From Salegentibacter flavus (GTDB taxonomy: Bacteria > Bacteroidota > Bacteroidia > Flavobacteriales > Flavobacteriaceae): DNA of 64,000 nucleotides. The notes beneath the pieces were generated by a model. The model ran no database searches. It was not told the origin of the DNA and saw nothing but the letters and a program-made list of their open reading frames with translations. The stretch spans positions 1 through 64,000 of the forward strand of contig NZ_FOVL01000012.1 in the NCBI RefSeq assembly GCF_900115145.1, read 5' to 3'. Positions 33,755 through 43,443 of the stretch are shown piece after piece. The number at the start of each line of letters is the position of its first letter. Position 1 is the first letter of the stretch. A program made the position numbers and the translations under genes.

Positions 33755-33775
33755 AAGGAGGCTATAGCTCTCCTT
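33755..33775. repeat. Imperfect palindrome in the SulP leader
   Basis: AAGGAG (33755-33760) and CTCCTT (33770-33775) flank GCTATAGC, giving a 21-base near-palindrome 16 bases upstream of the SulP ATG. It could be an operator or an RNA hairpin near the start. Confidence 0.35.
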
Positions 33776-33899
33776 AAATCTTATCTTTAATTTAAAAAAT
33801 GAAAACTCAAGGATTGGTGCGAAAAAATCACACAATATTTTGTGCCCGCGTGGCTAAAACAAGATACGGGTATACAAAAATCCTTGAAATACGAAAAGA

Positions 33900-34187
33900 T
33901 TAAACCTGTTTAGGAGGTGGTGATATTACATCAATACAAACCACGGGATACGCTTCGGCGTAATAATGCCCGGGATTTTTTTGTTCCTGAAGAAAGTGAA
34001 TACTATCGTAATTAGAATGGGAATCCTCCAGGTGAAACTCAAGATTGATCTGGGTCTTGGAACTCTCCTCTTCATTTACGCTAAAAGCCATAGAAACATC
34101 AGCCGATTTATCTATCAGGACAACCAAGGTAGGAGTAGCCAGAAAGGTCACGAATAAAAAGGCTAATATGTAAACTGTTTTTTTCAC
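33900..34187 (-). CDS. Small secreted or membrane-anchored protein
   Basis: About 95 residues from GTG 34187 (MKKTVYILAFLFVTFLA). The N-terminal hydrophobic segment is a signal anchor or signal peptide. The rest is acidic and short-stranded, with NEEESSKTQINLEFHLEDS and a terminal ISPPPKQV. The only earlier start, a TTG at 34196, lies inside a -7 box. No family function is known. It lies between the SulP gene and the bat operon with its own promoter. Confidence 0.6.
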   Translation of the reverse strand: MKKTVYILAFLFVTFLATPTLVVLIDKSADVSMAFSVNEEESSKTQINLEFHLEDSHSNYDSIHFLQEQKNPGHYYAEAYPVVCIDVISPPPKQV

Positions 34188-34193
34188 TCCGGG

Positions 34194-34201
34194 CAAAAAT
34201 A
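34194..34201 (-). promoter_or_regulatory. -7 box for the small secreted protein gene
   Basis: TATTTTTG on the minus strand ends seven bases before GTG 34187, so the transcript should be nearly leaderless. Confidence 0.45.
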
Positions 34202-34266
34202 GTATTCCTATAAGGAAATCAGTATACCTTATTGATAATTTATTATTAAGTGAATATCAATATTTC

Positions 34267-35013
34267 TTATAGTTTCCTCAAGTTATCATTAAGGGTCCAC
34301 CCCTGAGTACCATTAGCAAGTTCCAATTTAACCCAGTCCTGATAATCTTCGAGGACCCTGGCCTTAGTACCTTCGTGAAGTGTAAAAGCATTCCCGGCAC
34401 GTTGACTAGGTTCATTTCTTACTTCAGCCTCTTCCACATAAATAATGGCAAATTTGTTGCTTAGCTGAATTTCCTGTTGCTGGAAGGCAAAAAACACTGA
34501 TGCAGCCATCAAAACAAACATTAAAACCGCTCCTCCAAAGAAGATTCGCTTAGCCAGGGGTTTGGTGTTGAAATAATAGATCACGAAGAAAACTGCAAGC
34601 AGTACTGAACTAATGATGGCCAAAACTCCCCAGGTATTGTATGAAAACAGAGAAATAAGCTTATTTACAGATTTAGAAAAACTTGAGTTCTCAACCTCTG
34701 GAATAGCATCCAGCGTCATATTACGTGCGAATTCAAGATTGTTTTGTACGTCCTCATCATTAGGATCAAGCTGAAGGGCTTTTTCATAATAATAGATACT
34801 GGGCCCTACATTATTAAGCTTATAATGTGAATTTCCCAAATTATAATAAACCGGGACCGAGGTCTCATCATTCGCGATGATCTGTTCGTAAAGGGAGATT
34901 GCTTCCTCATAATTTCCCTCAGCGTATTGAGCGTTCGCCTTTTCAAAGAGTGCTTCGTTCTGAGCCGGCATTACCCAGGAAATAAAAAATATGAGGTAGA
35001 TTAAATTTTTCAT
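34267..35013 (-). CDS. batE: BatE, TPR and SH3 domain protein
   Basis: A 248-residue protein and the last gene of the bat operon. A signal peptide (about 1-16) is followed by TPR units (about 20-95, with EGNYEEAISLYEQII and NLGNSHYKLNNVGPSIYYYEKAL). Two membrane helices (about 131-150 and 157-175) precede an SH3b domain with VRNEPSQRAGNAFTLHEGTKA and DWVKLELANGTQGW. In Bacteroides the Bat proteins form a complex linked to aerotolerance. It begins one base after batD. Confidence 0.88.
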   Translation of the reverse strand: MKNLIYLIFFISWVMPAQNEALFEKANAQYAEGNYEEAISLYEQIIANDETSVPVYYNLGNSHYKLNNVGPSIYYYEKALQLDPNDEDVQNNLEFARNMTLDAIPEVENSSFSKSVNKLISLFSYNTWGVLAIISSVLLAVFFVIYYFNTKPLAKRIFFGGAVLMFVLMAASVFFAFQQQEIQLSNKFAIIYVEEAEVRNEPSQRAGNAFTLHEGTKARVLEDYQDWVKLELANGTQGWTLNDNLRKL

Positions 35014-35014
35014 A

Positions 35015-36769
35015 TTAAAGCTGTTTATCCAGGGTTGAAATTACCGTAACGGCCTTATCGTAATCCTGCTCCATACTTACCTGCGAAGCCGGCGTATATC
35101 TCGCGAACTCACAGCTTTTAAGCAAATTGGTGAAAGCCATAATATCTTCATCATTTATACCCTTTTCCTTTAAGATGGCACTTATCTTTTCCTTGCTCAT
35201 ATCTGAAGTCTGAATATGGAGTTTAGCCTTCAGATAATTATGTAATGAACGCTCCAGCGCTTCATAGAATTCCTTCTGATCACCTAATTTTTTCTTTGCT
35301 TCTGACAGGTACTTCCTGGCCAACCTGTCAGCTTTTTTTATGCGCTGGCCTTTTTCATCTCCCGCTATCTCCTGTCTTTTTCTTCCGAAGAAAATAAGCA
35401 AGGGAATAGCAAGAATTGGAAGGGCCAGGCTGCCCCAGAATACCGGGGAATTAAAAAATGAAGACTGTCCTATTGGCTGTAAATCTGGTTTTAATTTTAT
35501 ATACCTGAATTGATCTGAAGGCAAAGTCACTCCGCTACTACCTCCCTGTCTTCCCGCAATTGAAGAAGCCGCAGGACCACGTTTTACATCTATCAGGATT
35601 TCTTCAGAAGTAAGTCTGTGATAGGATTCGGTTGTAGGATCGAAATACGAAAAACTCACAGGTTTGATAGGGTATTTCCCCTTTTGAGTGGGAACTATCG
35701 TATAATTTTCTGTAATGGTTCCTTCCTGCCCTCTTAAACTAACATTTACATTTTCGCTGCGTTCAGGGTCATACACCTCAAGAGAAGAAGGTAATTCCAG
35801 AATCGGAAGTTCAAAGAGGTTTAAATTTCCATTTCCTCTCACCTCAACAGTGGCTTGTAGTGATTCGGAGGCATCTAATTCGGTTTTGCTGGCCTTAACA
35901 TTAAAACTAAATTTCCCCACCGCCCCGGTAAAATCAAGAGGTTTACCTTCATTAGGGAGCGGTTTCACCTCCAGTTTTCTGGTGCTGGAGCTCACGGTTT
36001 TATTGATCGTTTTATACAATCTACGCCCAAAGAGATCTCTGCGCTCTCCGGGAACATCTACCGAAATGGAAAGGGTAAGCGGCTCAATTTCCAGTTCCCC
36101 TGTTTTCTGCGGATAAAGAATACTTTTACGCAATTCCACATAGCGGTAAGGTTCGCCTTGGTATTCACCATTTTCCACCCTCAATTCCCTTATGTCTATA
36201 TTCTGGCTCCAGAAATCGGTGAAATTAGGACTGTCAACCTCTCGCCAATCACTAACACTAATGTTGGGGCTCACATATAACTTATATACCACGGTAATTG
36301 CCTCATTAAGGTAGGGATCACCTTTTGATACTTCAGCAACAAGATGAAGGTTTTCAGCCGCCGCAATTTCAGCATCATTGCCATCAGTAGGCGTATCTAC
36401 TGCTGCTGTCACCTCAATATCTACAGGGGAAGTCTTATAGGTGGTTTCATCTACTATGATTTCTGCCTGACCAATGGTTTTATTTCCCCTTGATTTTGGT
36501 TGAAGAAAAAATGAATAGGTCTTGGAATATGAGCGTTTACCATTAACAAAGCTCTGACTCACCGACTGATTTGGACCACCTACAACAGTAAATCCCTCAA
36601 ATGACGGCGGTCTGAAGTTATCGCCATCTTTATTCATTTCAAAATCAACCCTCAAACGCTCATTAACTCCAAGCTTGTTTTTGCTAACCTTAGCTTCAAA
36701 CTTCACCTGAGCCTGCACGCTCGCGGCCATTAGAAATAATATGCTTATTAATAGATATTTTAATTTCAT
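35015..36769 (-). CDS. batD: BatD, oxygen tolerance protein
   Basis: A 584-residue envelope protein with a signal peptide (cleavage near VQA at about 18-20). Repeated beta-sandwich segments make up the long periplasmic part (VKFEAKVSKNKLGVNERLRV, SKGDPYLNEAITVVYKLYVS, FSFNVKASKTELDASESLQA). A membrane helix lies at about 440-458. The cytoplasmic end (about 470-580) is helical, DUF4381-like. It sits between batC and batE. Confidence 0.9.
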   Translation of the reverse strand: MKLKYLLISILFLMAASVQAQVKFEAKVSKNKLGVNERLRVDFEMNKDGDNFRPPSFEGFTVVGGPNQSVSQSFVNGKRSYSKTYSFFLQPKSRGNKTIGQAEIIVDETTYKTSPVDIEVTAAVDTPTDGNDAEIAAAENLHLVAEVSKGDPYLNEAITVVYKLYVSPNISVSDWREVDSPNFTDFWSQNIDIRELRVENGEYQGEPYRYVELRKSILYPQKTGELEIEPLTLSISVDVPGERRDLFGRRLYKTINKTVSSSTRKLEVKPLPNEGKPLDFTGAVGKFSFNVKASKTELDASESLQATVEVRGNGNLNLFELPILELPSSLEVYDPERSENVNVSLRGQEGTITENYTIVPTQKGKYPIKPVSFSYFDPTTESYHRLTSEEILIDVKRGPAASSIAGRQGGSSGVTLPSDQFRYIKLKPDLQPIGQSSFFNSPVFWGSLALPILAIPLLIFFGRKRQEIAGDEKGQRIKKADRLARKYLSEAKKKLGDQKEFYEALERSLHNYLKAKLHIQTSDMSKEKISAILKEKGINDEDIMAFTNLLKSCEFARYTPASQVSMEQDYDKAVTVISTLDKQL

Positions 36770-36815
36770 ATAAATGTAAAAACCCTCTTTTTCGGCTTTC
36801 TTTCCTGCAAAAATT

Positions 36816-37670
36816 TTACCAATCTTTATCAGTCTTCACTTTAGCACCTTTTGCCTTTTCGGCATTTATCTTATCCTGAACTTTGCGTTCTTCATTATTC
36901 ATCGCCTCCAGCAAGCTTTTTATTTGTTCAGGAGACAGTTGTCCCTGCTGGGGTTGAGGTTGAGGCTGTGGCTGTTCCTGCTGATCGCCTCCCTCGTCCT
37001 GCTCCTGTTCCTGGTCTCCTTCGCCCTCATTTTCATCTTCCTGCTGGTCACCCTCATCTTCCTTTTCTTCCTGTTCGCCTTCATCATCAGATTCCTGCTC
37101 ATTCTCACCATCGCCTCCCTGGTCTTCCTGATCCTCTTGCTGTTCCTGATCCTGGTTATCACCTCCTTCGCCATCATCCTGGTCATCCTGCTGCTGTTGT
37201 TCTTCCTCCAGCATCTTCTTGGCTAAGGCCAGGTTATAACGCGTCTCCTCATCCCTGGGATTATTCCTAAGGGCATCCTTATAAGCCTCTACAGCTTCCT
37301 TATATTTTTTCTGCCTCATAAAAGAATTCCCTAAATTATGGAAGGCTTTATGCTTCGTTTCTTTCGAATCGGCAATTTCCCCCGCCTGATTTAATCGCTC
37401 TCCGGCTTCAGAGGGCTTTTCTTTGTTATAATAGAGATTCCCTAAATTATATTTAGCTGTAGGATTGTCTGGATCTTTGGCAATAGCCTTGCGATATGCG
37501 GCTTCCGCAGATGCAAAATCATTTTCTGAAAGCGCATCTTCGGCCTCCTCTAAATACATTTCGGCTTCACGCTGGTCTTTTCTGTTATTTTCCTGGGCCT
37601 CTGCCTGAGACCCGAAAAATATTATCAGCAACAGCAAAACAGGTTTTATTATGTTCATATGGTTGCTCAT
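36816..37670 (-). CDS. batC: BatC, TPR protein with acidic low-complexity tail
   Basis: About 284 residues from ATG 37670 (MSNHMNIIKPVLLLLI), with a signal peptide ending near QAEA. Three TPR units follow (NDFASAEAAYRKAIAKDPDN, NLGNLYYNKEKPSEAGERLN, KKYKEAVEAYKDALRNNPRD). Next comes a long acidic Glu/Gln/Asp/Gly tract at about residues 165-245, then a QPQPQPQPQ run and a C-terminal charged helix with LLEAMNNEERKVQDKINAEK. The start follows the batB stop by one base. Alternatives upstream overlap batB. Confidence 0.85.
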   Translation of the reverse strand: MSNHMNIIKPVLLLLIIFFGSQAEAQENNRKDQREAEMYLEEAEDALSENDFASAEAAYRKAIAKDPDNPTAKYNLGNLYYNKEKPSEAGERLNQAGEIADSKETKHKAFHNLGNSFMRQKKYKEAVEAYKDALRNNPRDEETRYNLALAKKMLEEEQQQQDDQDDGEGGDNQDQEQQEDQEDQGGDGENEQESDDEGEQEEKEDEGDQQEDENEGEGDQEQEQDEGGDQQEQPQPQPQPQQGQLSPEQIKSLLEAMNNEERKVQDKINAEKAKGAKVKTDKDW

Positions 37671-37671
37671 T

Positions 37672-38727
37672 TTATTTCCCCTCTTTTTTCTTTCGCTCAT
37701 TAAACAAGTTAAGCTTCCTTAACCAAGCGGTTTTTCGCTCCAGAAGAAAGATATCCAATAATAGCAAAATTACGGCCAAACCTAGAAACCATTGAAATTG
37801 AGATTTATATTCAGCAAATTGCCGCGCCTCGAATTCGGTTTTCTCAATATCCTGAAGAGCATCCATCACCTGGGTTATCACCTCTGAAGTCACCCTGCCA
37901 TCTATATATTTCCCATTAGTCGCAGAAGCTATATCTCTTAAAGTTTCAGGATTAAGCTTGGTAATCACCGTTTCTCCCTGAGCATCCTTTTTGTAATTCT
38001 GAATTACGTTATTCCGTTTAATTGGGATAGGACCACCTTTCTCTGTACCTACTCCAATGGTAAAAACCCGAATTCCCGCATTTGCAGCTTCTTCAGCAAT
38101 ATTGTCGGTATTTCCCTCATGGTCTTCCCCGTCACTGATTATAAAGAGAACCCTGTTGGTCTGCCCTTCTTCATCATAAAAAGTAGTTGCCAGCTTTATC
38201 GCCTCGCTTATAGCCGTTCCCTGAGAGGAAATCATATCTGAATTTAACGCCTGCAGAAACATTTTTGCCGAAGCATAATCGGTTGTGATAGGTAACTGAG
38301 GAAAAGCGCTTCCGGCATAGGCTATAAGCCCTACGCGGTCACTTCCCAGATTATCCAGAATCTGTCGCACCAGTTGCTTCGATTTATCAAGTCGGTTAGG
38401 CGCGATATCTTCAGCTTCCATACTCTTGGAAACGTCTATAGCAAAAACAATATCCACCCCTTCCCGCTTCACGGTTTCCATTTGAGAGCCTATCTTCGGA
38501 TTGACCAATGCAATTACCAGGCTTCCTAAAGCAAAAAGAATAAGCAGCATCTTTAGCCAGGGTTTAAAACCCGAGCGGTTTGGGCTAAGCTGAGAAAACA
38601 TAGAAGGATTGGCAAACTTTCGGCGGGTGCGTTGCTGCCAGATCCTGTAAGCTAGGAAAACGAGCAGTACCACCGGCAGCGCCAGCAATAACCAAAAATA
38701 TATTTTCTCTTCTAATAACATATTCAT
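37672..38727 (-). CDS. batB: BatB, membrane VWA protein
   Basis: A 351-residue protein with two N-terminal membrane helices (about 8-26 and 55-76) and a von Willebrand factor A domain whose MIDAS motif is AIDVSKSM. Further domain features are SDRVGLIAYAGSAFPQLP and LFIISDGEDHEG. A third helix is near the C-terminus. In the family BatA and BatB are paralogues that interact in the inner membrane. It overlaps batA by one base. Confidence 0.92.
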   Translation of the reverse strand: MNMLLEEKIYFWLLLALPVVLLVFLAYRIWQQRTRRKFANPSMFSQLSPNRSGFKPWLKMLLILFALGSLVIALVNPKIGSQMETVKREGVDIVFAIDVSKSMEAEDIAPNRLDKSKQLVRQILDNLGSDRVGLIAYAGSAFPQLPITTDYASAKMFLQALNSDMISSQGTAISEAIKLATTFYDEEGQTNRVLFIISDGEDHEGNTDNIAEEAANAGIRVFTIGVGTEKGGPIPIKRNNVIQNYKKDAQGETVITKLNPETLRDIASATNGKYIDGRVTSEVITQVMDALQDIEKTEFEARQFAEYKSQFQWFLGLAVILLLLDIFLLERKTAWLRKLNLFNERKKKEGK

Positions 38728-39731
38728 TAAATAAAACTCCTGAAAATCGTATACCTCAGTAATATTTCAAACAATAGCAAAGCTCCTGCCAACAATATCA
38801 AAGGGCGATATTTTTCATCATAATTATAATACCTGAATTCTTCTATCTCCGTTTTTTCCAAACTATCTATCTCATCGTAGATCTCTTCCAGTTTTTCATT
38901 ATTGGTAGCCCGGAAATATTTTCCGCCGGTATCGGCTGCTATTTGTTTCAATAATTCTTCGTCTATTTCTACCTGGACATTCCCGTATTGAAATCTGCCA
39001 TTTGGCAAAATACCAATGGGGGATAAAGCGGTACCATTGCTTCCCACACCAATGGTATAGGTTTTTATTCCATATTCCACCGCGAGTTCGCTGGCAACTT
39101 TGGGATCTATAAAACCTGAATTATTAACCCCGTCGGTTAACAAAATTATCACCTTGCTTTTTGCTTCACTGTCCTTTAACCGGTTAACCGAAGTCGCTAA
39201 TCCCGAACCAATGGCAGTTCCGTTCTCTAAAATATTGTTGTATTCTATTTCCTCCAGGGCCCGCATTACTATACCCTTGTCGCTGGTAACCGGAGTTTTG
39301 GTGTAGCTCTCTCCTGCATACAAAACCAGGCCTAATCTGTCGGCTGGCCTTCCTTTTACAAATTCTATTGCCACCTCCTTCGTAGCCTCCAACCGGTTCG
39401 GTTGAAGATCCCGTGCCAGCATACTCGCCGATACATCTACTGCAATTATAATATCTATCCCCTGGGTACTGCTGGACCTTGTTGACACGTCTACCGTTCG
39501 GGGTCGAGCCATTCCAACAATAATTAGTGCCAGCGCAAGAAGCCTTAATACAAGAAGAATAGGTCTTAATTTTGCCAAAAAAGAGCTTTTAGCCTTAAAT
39601 CCACCCAGACTGGAGATCTTCAATTCGGCGGTTTGGCGGTGTCGCTTCCAAAGATACCAGGCTATGCCCGGCAGCAGCACTAGCAGCAGCCAGAAAAATT
39701 CCGGGTTTTCGAAAGTGATATTATTGAACAT
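38727..39731 (-). CDS. batA: BatA, membrane VWA protein
   Basis: A 334-residue protein of the same layout as batB: membrane helices at about 11-28 and 55-75, a VWA domain with MIDAS motif AVDVSASM, ADRLGLVLYAGESYTKTPV and ILLTDGVNNSG, and a helix near the C-terminus. It is joined to both neighbours by one-base overlaps, which indicates tightly coupled expression. Confidence 0.92.
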   Translation of the reverse strand: MFNNITFENPEFFWLLLVLLPGIAWYLWKRHRQTAELKISSLGGFKAKSSFLAKLRPILLVLRLLALALIIVGMARPRTVDVSTRSSSTQGIDIIIAVDVSASMLARDLQPNRLEATKEVAIEFVKGRPADRLGLVLYAGESYTKTPVTSDKGIVMRALEEIEYNNILENGTAIGSGLATSVNRLKDSEAKSKVIILLTDGVNNSGFIDPKVASELAVEYGIKTYTIGVGSNGTALSPIGILPNGRFQYGNVQVEIDEELLKQIAADTGGKYFRATNNEKLEEIYDEIDSLEKTEIEEFRYYNYDEKYRPLILLAGALLLFEILLRYTIFRSFI

Positions 39732-41380
39732 TAATTGCCTTCTTTATTAAATTCAACCGAATCGATTATACGTTGCGTAATTTCTTCAGCATAGGTATCT
39801 CCTTCGTTATGGATCACCATAATTTGTTCGAAACCGCTATTTTCTACAAAATTCAGAATTTCATAGGCATTGGTAACCGCTCTGCCGGTTACCGGATCCT
39901 CAATTTCCAGGGTTCCGAAGATCCTGATTCCCTCAACACCACTTAAGGTACTGAATTCCTCTTCTTTCATTATGATATTTCGGGCACCCTGTTGTTCCAG
40001 CATCGTATAAATTCCATCTACAGATTTTTCCAGATCAAAATCTGTTTCTCCACTGAATTTCACCGTAGTGAGCGAAGTGTAGAAATTACTTACCGGACTC
40101 CCATACACAAAGGTTTCGCTGCCGAGCATCATTTGCTTTGTCTCCTCGGGAAGCTCGAGTTCTTTGCGAATTAAAACTTCGGGCGTGGTAATCATTACCG
40201 AAGGATCTCCATATTCACTGCGAATCCATTCTCCTTCCAGCAATTCTTTTGTGGGATGCCCTAGCAAGCTATCTCTTACCTCATCAAAACCTTTAGAAAT
40301 GATAAATGCCCCTATGGCGCCAATAATTACAAGGGAAGCCAAAATAGCTGCTATTATTACTCTTTTTTGTTTTTTCTTTCTTTCCCGCGCTTCCCGGTAA
40401 GCTTCATCTTCCCTGATTTCTTCTTCAGAAGGTTCCGGGATGGAAGTCTTTACTTCTTCTATGATGTCACCTATTCGTGATCTATCAGATTTAGCGGTAA
40501 TTATATCAGGTCTGGAATTAGCGAATTTCGCCAGATCGGCACGGCTAAGAATAACTTTTAAATCCTTGATGGTCTTTTCATCCAACTCAAGTTTACCCGC
40601 ATTTTTATTCAATTCGAGATAAGCTATTAACTCTGAGGTAGTACTTTCCAGGGCACGATCATAGACTTCCCGGTCTAAATATTTTCTGGCAGAAAATGTA
40701 AGCTGAGAATAATATTCCTTCACTTCCCTTTTTTCTAACAGACTTGAATTATCAAGTTGTTGCAATTCCAGAATTACCTGCTCATAAGGCGGAAGCTCTT
40801 TTTCTGCCTCTTTCTTTTGTTTTATTCGGTAGAGATAAAAAACAAGTCCGGCCAAAACAAGAATAACCAAAAGCCACCAGACCCAGGAAGGTATTTTGAA
40901 ACTCCCGGGGATTTCTACTGAAGGTTTAATGGGGTACATTTTCTGGCGGGTGGTATCTACCTCCACATTTGCCACCTCAATAAGCATAGAATCGGTAAAG
41001 AATTCACGATCGTTAATGAGCACTTTTTGCTGCGGGATTACATAGCCTCCCGAATCGAACTGCGTGAGACTATATTCCTTAAGCAACCTGAAACGATCTT
41101 CCAACCTTGTGGTATCAGCCTTGAAACTCTCCACCATTTCCAAAGGAGAGAAACTATCTCCTTCAGGAAATACAACCAGGTTTGAAGAATCTGTTTCAAC
41201 CTGGATGCTGTAAAGGATTTGTTCTCCAATCTTTATCGTTGAAGTATCAATTTCAGCATTTATCTGGGTTTGTTGAGCATAGGAAAATACAGGAATGAGC
41301 ATCAATAAAAAAAGAACAATCCCTGATAAGAGCTTGCTCCTTTTCTCATTTTTATATTTTCTTTCTATCAAGTTCATCAT
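39731..41380 (-). CDS. BatD-like/DUF4381-type membrane protein of the bat operon
   Basis: A 549-residue protein. After a signal peptide (about 15-35) is a beta domain (INAEIDTSTIKIGEQILYSI) similar in pattern to BatD repeats. A membrane helix at about 167-186 follows, then a helical DUF4381-like region with KEYYSQLTFSARKYLDREVY. A second membrane helix (about 345-362) and a C-terminal alpha/beta periplasmic part complete it. Its position between DUF58 and batA matches the usual flavobacterial operon. No enzymatic role is seen. Confidence 0.8.
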   Translation of the reverse strand: MMNLIERKYKNEKRSKLLSGIVLFLLMLIPVFSYAQQTQINAEIDTSTIKIGEQILYSIQVETDSSNLVVFPEGDSFSPLEMVESFKADTTRLEDRFRLLKEYSLTQFDSGGYVIPQQKVLINDREFFTDSMLIEVANVEVDTTRQKMYPIKPSVEIPGSFKIPSWVWWLLVILVLAGLVFYLYRIKQKKEAEKELPPYEQVILELQQLDNSSLLEKREVKEYYSQLTFSARKYLDREVYDRALESTTSELIAYLELNKNAGKLELDEKTIKDLKVILSRADLAKFANSRPDIITAKSDRSRIGDIIEEVKTSIPEPSEEEIREDEAYREARERKKKQKRVIIAAILASLVIIGAIGAFIISKGFDEVRDSLLGHPTKELLEGEWIRSEYGDPSVMITTPEVLIRKELELPEETKQMMLGSETFVYGSPVSNFYTSLTTVKFSGETDFDLEKSVDGIYTMLEQQGARNIIMKEEEFSTLSGVEGIRIFGTLEIEDPVTGRAVTNAYEILNFVENSGFEQIMVIHNEGDTYAEEITQRIIDSVEFNKEGN

Positions 41381-41386
41381 TGTTTT

Positions 41387-42253
41387 CTATCCCCTGCGTT
41401 TAAAATAACCCAGTAATTTGGTCACGTAGCTTTCATCTACTCTTGTGTCTATAGTACCCGCACCACTTAACCTGAAACTCTCTGTAAAATAATTCTTTCG
41501 CTTCCGGTAGAATTCAGCATAATTGTTTCTAACCGATTTCGAACCTGTATTCACAGTGAGGTATTCTCCTGTTTCTTCGTCCTGCATCTGGACAATCCCC
41601 AGGTTTGGAATCTCCTCTTCTCTGCGATCATAAACCCGAATCCCGGTAAGGTCGTGTTTATTCGCGGCGATCTTTAATGTATGCTGATATTTGTCGGCAA
41701 TAAAATCTGACAGCAAAAAAACAATAGCTTTTTTCTTCAATACATTGGAAAGGTATTTTAAAGCCCCGGCGATATTGGTTTTCTTGCCTTCCGGTTTGAA
41801 TTCTATCAGCTCTCTGATAATCCTCAGCACGTGAGAGCGACCTTTTTTAGGCGGAATATAAAGCTCGATCTTATCGGTGAAAAGCATCAAACCAATCTTG
41901 TCGTTATTCTGAGTGGCAGAAAAGGCGAGGGTTGCAGCAATTTCGGTGATCACCTCTTTTTTGAACTGGGATTGCGTCCCGAACATTTCAGAGCCTGAAA
42001 CATCTACCATAAGCATCAAGGTAAGTTCGCGCTCTTCTTCAAAAACCTTTACGAAGGGCTCGTTATAGCGGGCGGTAACATTCCAGTCTATACTTCGCAC
42101 ATCATCGCCAAACTGGTATTGCCTTACCTCGCTAAACGTCATTCCCCTACCTTTAAAAGCCGAGTGATATTCCCCACCAAACACGTGGTCACTCAACCGG
42201 CGGGTCTTTATCTCTATTTTCCGTACTTTTTTTAGTAGTTCTTTGGTATCCAT
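41387..42253 (-). CDS. DUF58 protein of the MoxR/Bat operon
   Basis: About 288 residues from ATG 42253 (MDTKELLKKVRKIEIKT), the normal family start; the upstream in-frame Met is not family-like. DUF58 hallmarks are RRLSDHVFGGEYHSAFKGRG and SIDWNVTARYNEPFVK. A VWA-like segment LMLMVDVSGSEMFG follows. In MoxR systems DUF58 proteins work with the AAA ATPase, which is the next gene upstream. Confidence 0.9.
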   Translation of the reverse strand: MDTKELLKKVRKIEIKTRRLSDHVFGGEYHSAFKGRGMTFSEVRQYQFGDDVRSIDWNVTARYNEPFVKVFEEERELTLMLMVDVSGSEMFGTQSQFKKEVITEIAATLAFSATQNNDKIGLMLFTDKIELYIPPKKGRSHVLRIIRELIEFKPEGKKTNIAGALKYLSNVLKKKAIVFLLSDFIADKYQHTLKIAANKHDLTGIRVYDRREEEIPNLGIVQMQDEETGEYLTVNTGSKSVRNNYAEFYRKRKNYFTESFRLSGAGTIDTRVDESYVTKLLGYFKRRG

Positions 42254-42346
42254 TTTAGCCCTTTCCCGAGCCCACTTCAAGGAAAGCAGAAATTTGAAAG
42301 TTTGTAATTAAGTGAATCAGAAAAATTCCCAAACGGGAATGGAGGT

Positions 42347-43352
42347 CTAAGGCACCTCTATTTCGTTCACAATTTTATTGATAATATCTTCTGAAGTGAT
42401 ATTTTCAGCCTCGGCCTCATAGGTGATTCCAATTCTGTGGCGCAATACATCGTGTACTACGGCACGAACATCTTCAGGAATTACATAACCGCGTCTTTTG
42501 ATAAAGGCATAACATTTAGCCGCCATTGCCAAATTGATACTACCTCTGGGAGACGCACCAAAATTAATTAGTGGTTTAATCTCTTCCAGTTTATATTTTT
42601 CAGGAGTACGCGTGGCAAACACGATATCGAGTATATATTTTTCTATTTTTTCATCCATATAAACCTCCCGAACTGCCTCCTGGGCACGCAGAATTTGCTC
42701 CAGACTTACTACTGGATTCACTTTTGGAAAAGCTCCCTTTAGATTTGATCTAATAATAAGCTGCTCCTCGGCCATCTGAGGGTATTTAATAACCGTCTTA
42801 AGCATAAAACGGTCTACCTGAGCTTCTGGCAGTGGATAAGTTCCTTCCTGTTCTACCGGGTTTTGGGTAGCCATTACCAGGAATGGTTTATCCAGTATAA
42901 AAGTTTCATCTCCAATAGTCACCTGCTTTTCCTGCATTGCCTCCAGCAAAGCCGACTGCACTTTGGCAGGAGCTCTGTTAATTTCATCGGCAAGCACGAA
43001 ATTAGCGAAAACAGGACCTTTTTTTTATGCTGAAATCATTCAGTTTCATATTATAGATCATCGTACCAATAACATCTGCCGGTAAAAGATCGGGGGTAAA
43101 CTGAATTCTACTGAACTTACCATGAACAGCCTGGGAAAGCGTATTTATGGCCAGTGTTTTAGCTAAACCGGGGACTCCTTCCAGCAAGATATGTCCCTGT
43201 CCTAAAAGTCCGATAAGCAAGCGTTCCACCATATCCTTTTGTCCTACAATCACCTTATTCATTTCGGTGGTGAGGATGTCTACAAAAGCACTCTCCCTCT
43301 CAATTTTCTCGTTCAAGTTGGAAATATCTACTGAAGCCTCATTTTCTATCAT
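42347..43352 (-). pseudogene. moxR: MoxR family AAA+ ATPase, split by a one-base insertion
   Basis: The first part (43352-43002) carries VIVGQKDMVERLLIGLL, the Walker A motif GVPGLAKT and the helix up to LNDFSIKK. The second (frame open from 42997) carries the Walker B LADEINRAPAKVQSALLEAMQ, sensor 1 ATQNPVEQEGTYPLPEAQVDRF and the C-terminal lid. At 43019-43026 the minus strand has eight As; seven would give the normal KKGPVFANFVLADE. Otherwise the gene is intact and family-like. Either a sequencing error, a real mutation, or slippage that restores the frame can explain it. Confidence 0.85.
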
Positions 43353-43443
43353 TCTTATTTTTTTAACGGGAGTGAATATACATACTTCTAAATACGCGCG
43401 CAAATTGAAAAATCTTTGTCATTTTGGCTGTTAAGAGATGGTT

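Noticed and set aside
33740-33835. N-terminal extension of the SulP protein
   Set aside because: The residues are not typical of SulP, while ATG 33739 gives the standard start. The extension also covers the palindromic leader.
37000-37050. QPQPQPQ coding repeat as a mobile or tandem DNA repeat
   Set aside because: It is short, in frame and within a low-complexity protein tail, so a separate repeat feature is not warranted.
36851-37270. Long plus-strand frames rich in Leu, Pro and His
   Set aside because: They are the antisense of the repetitive acidic tract in batC, which keeps all frames open.
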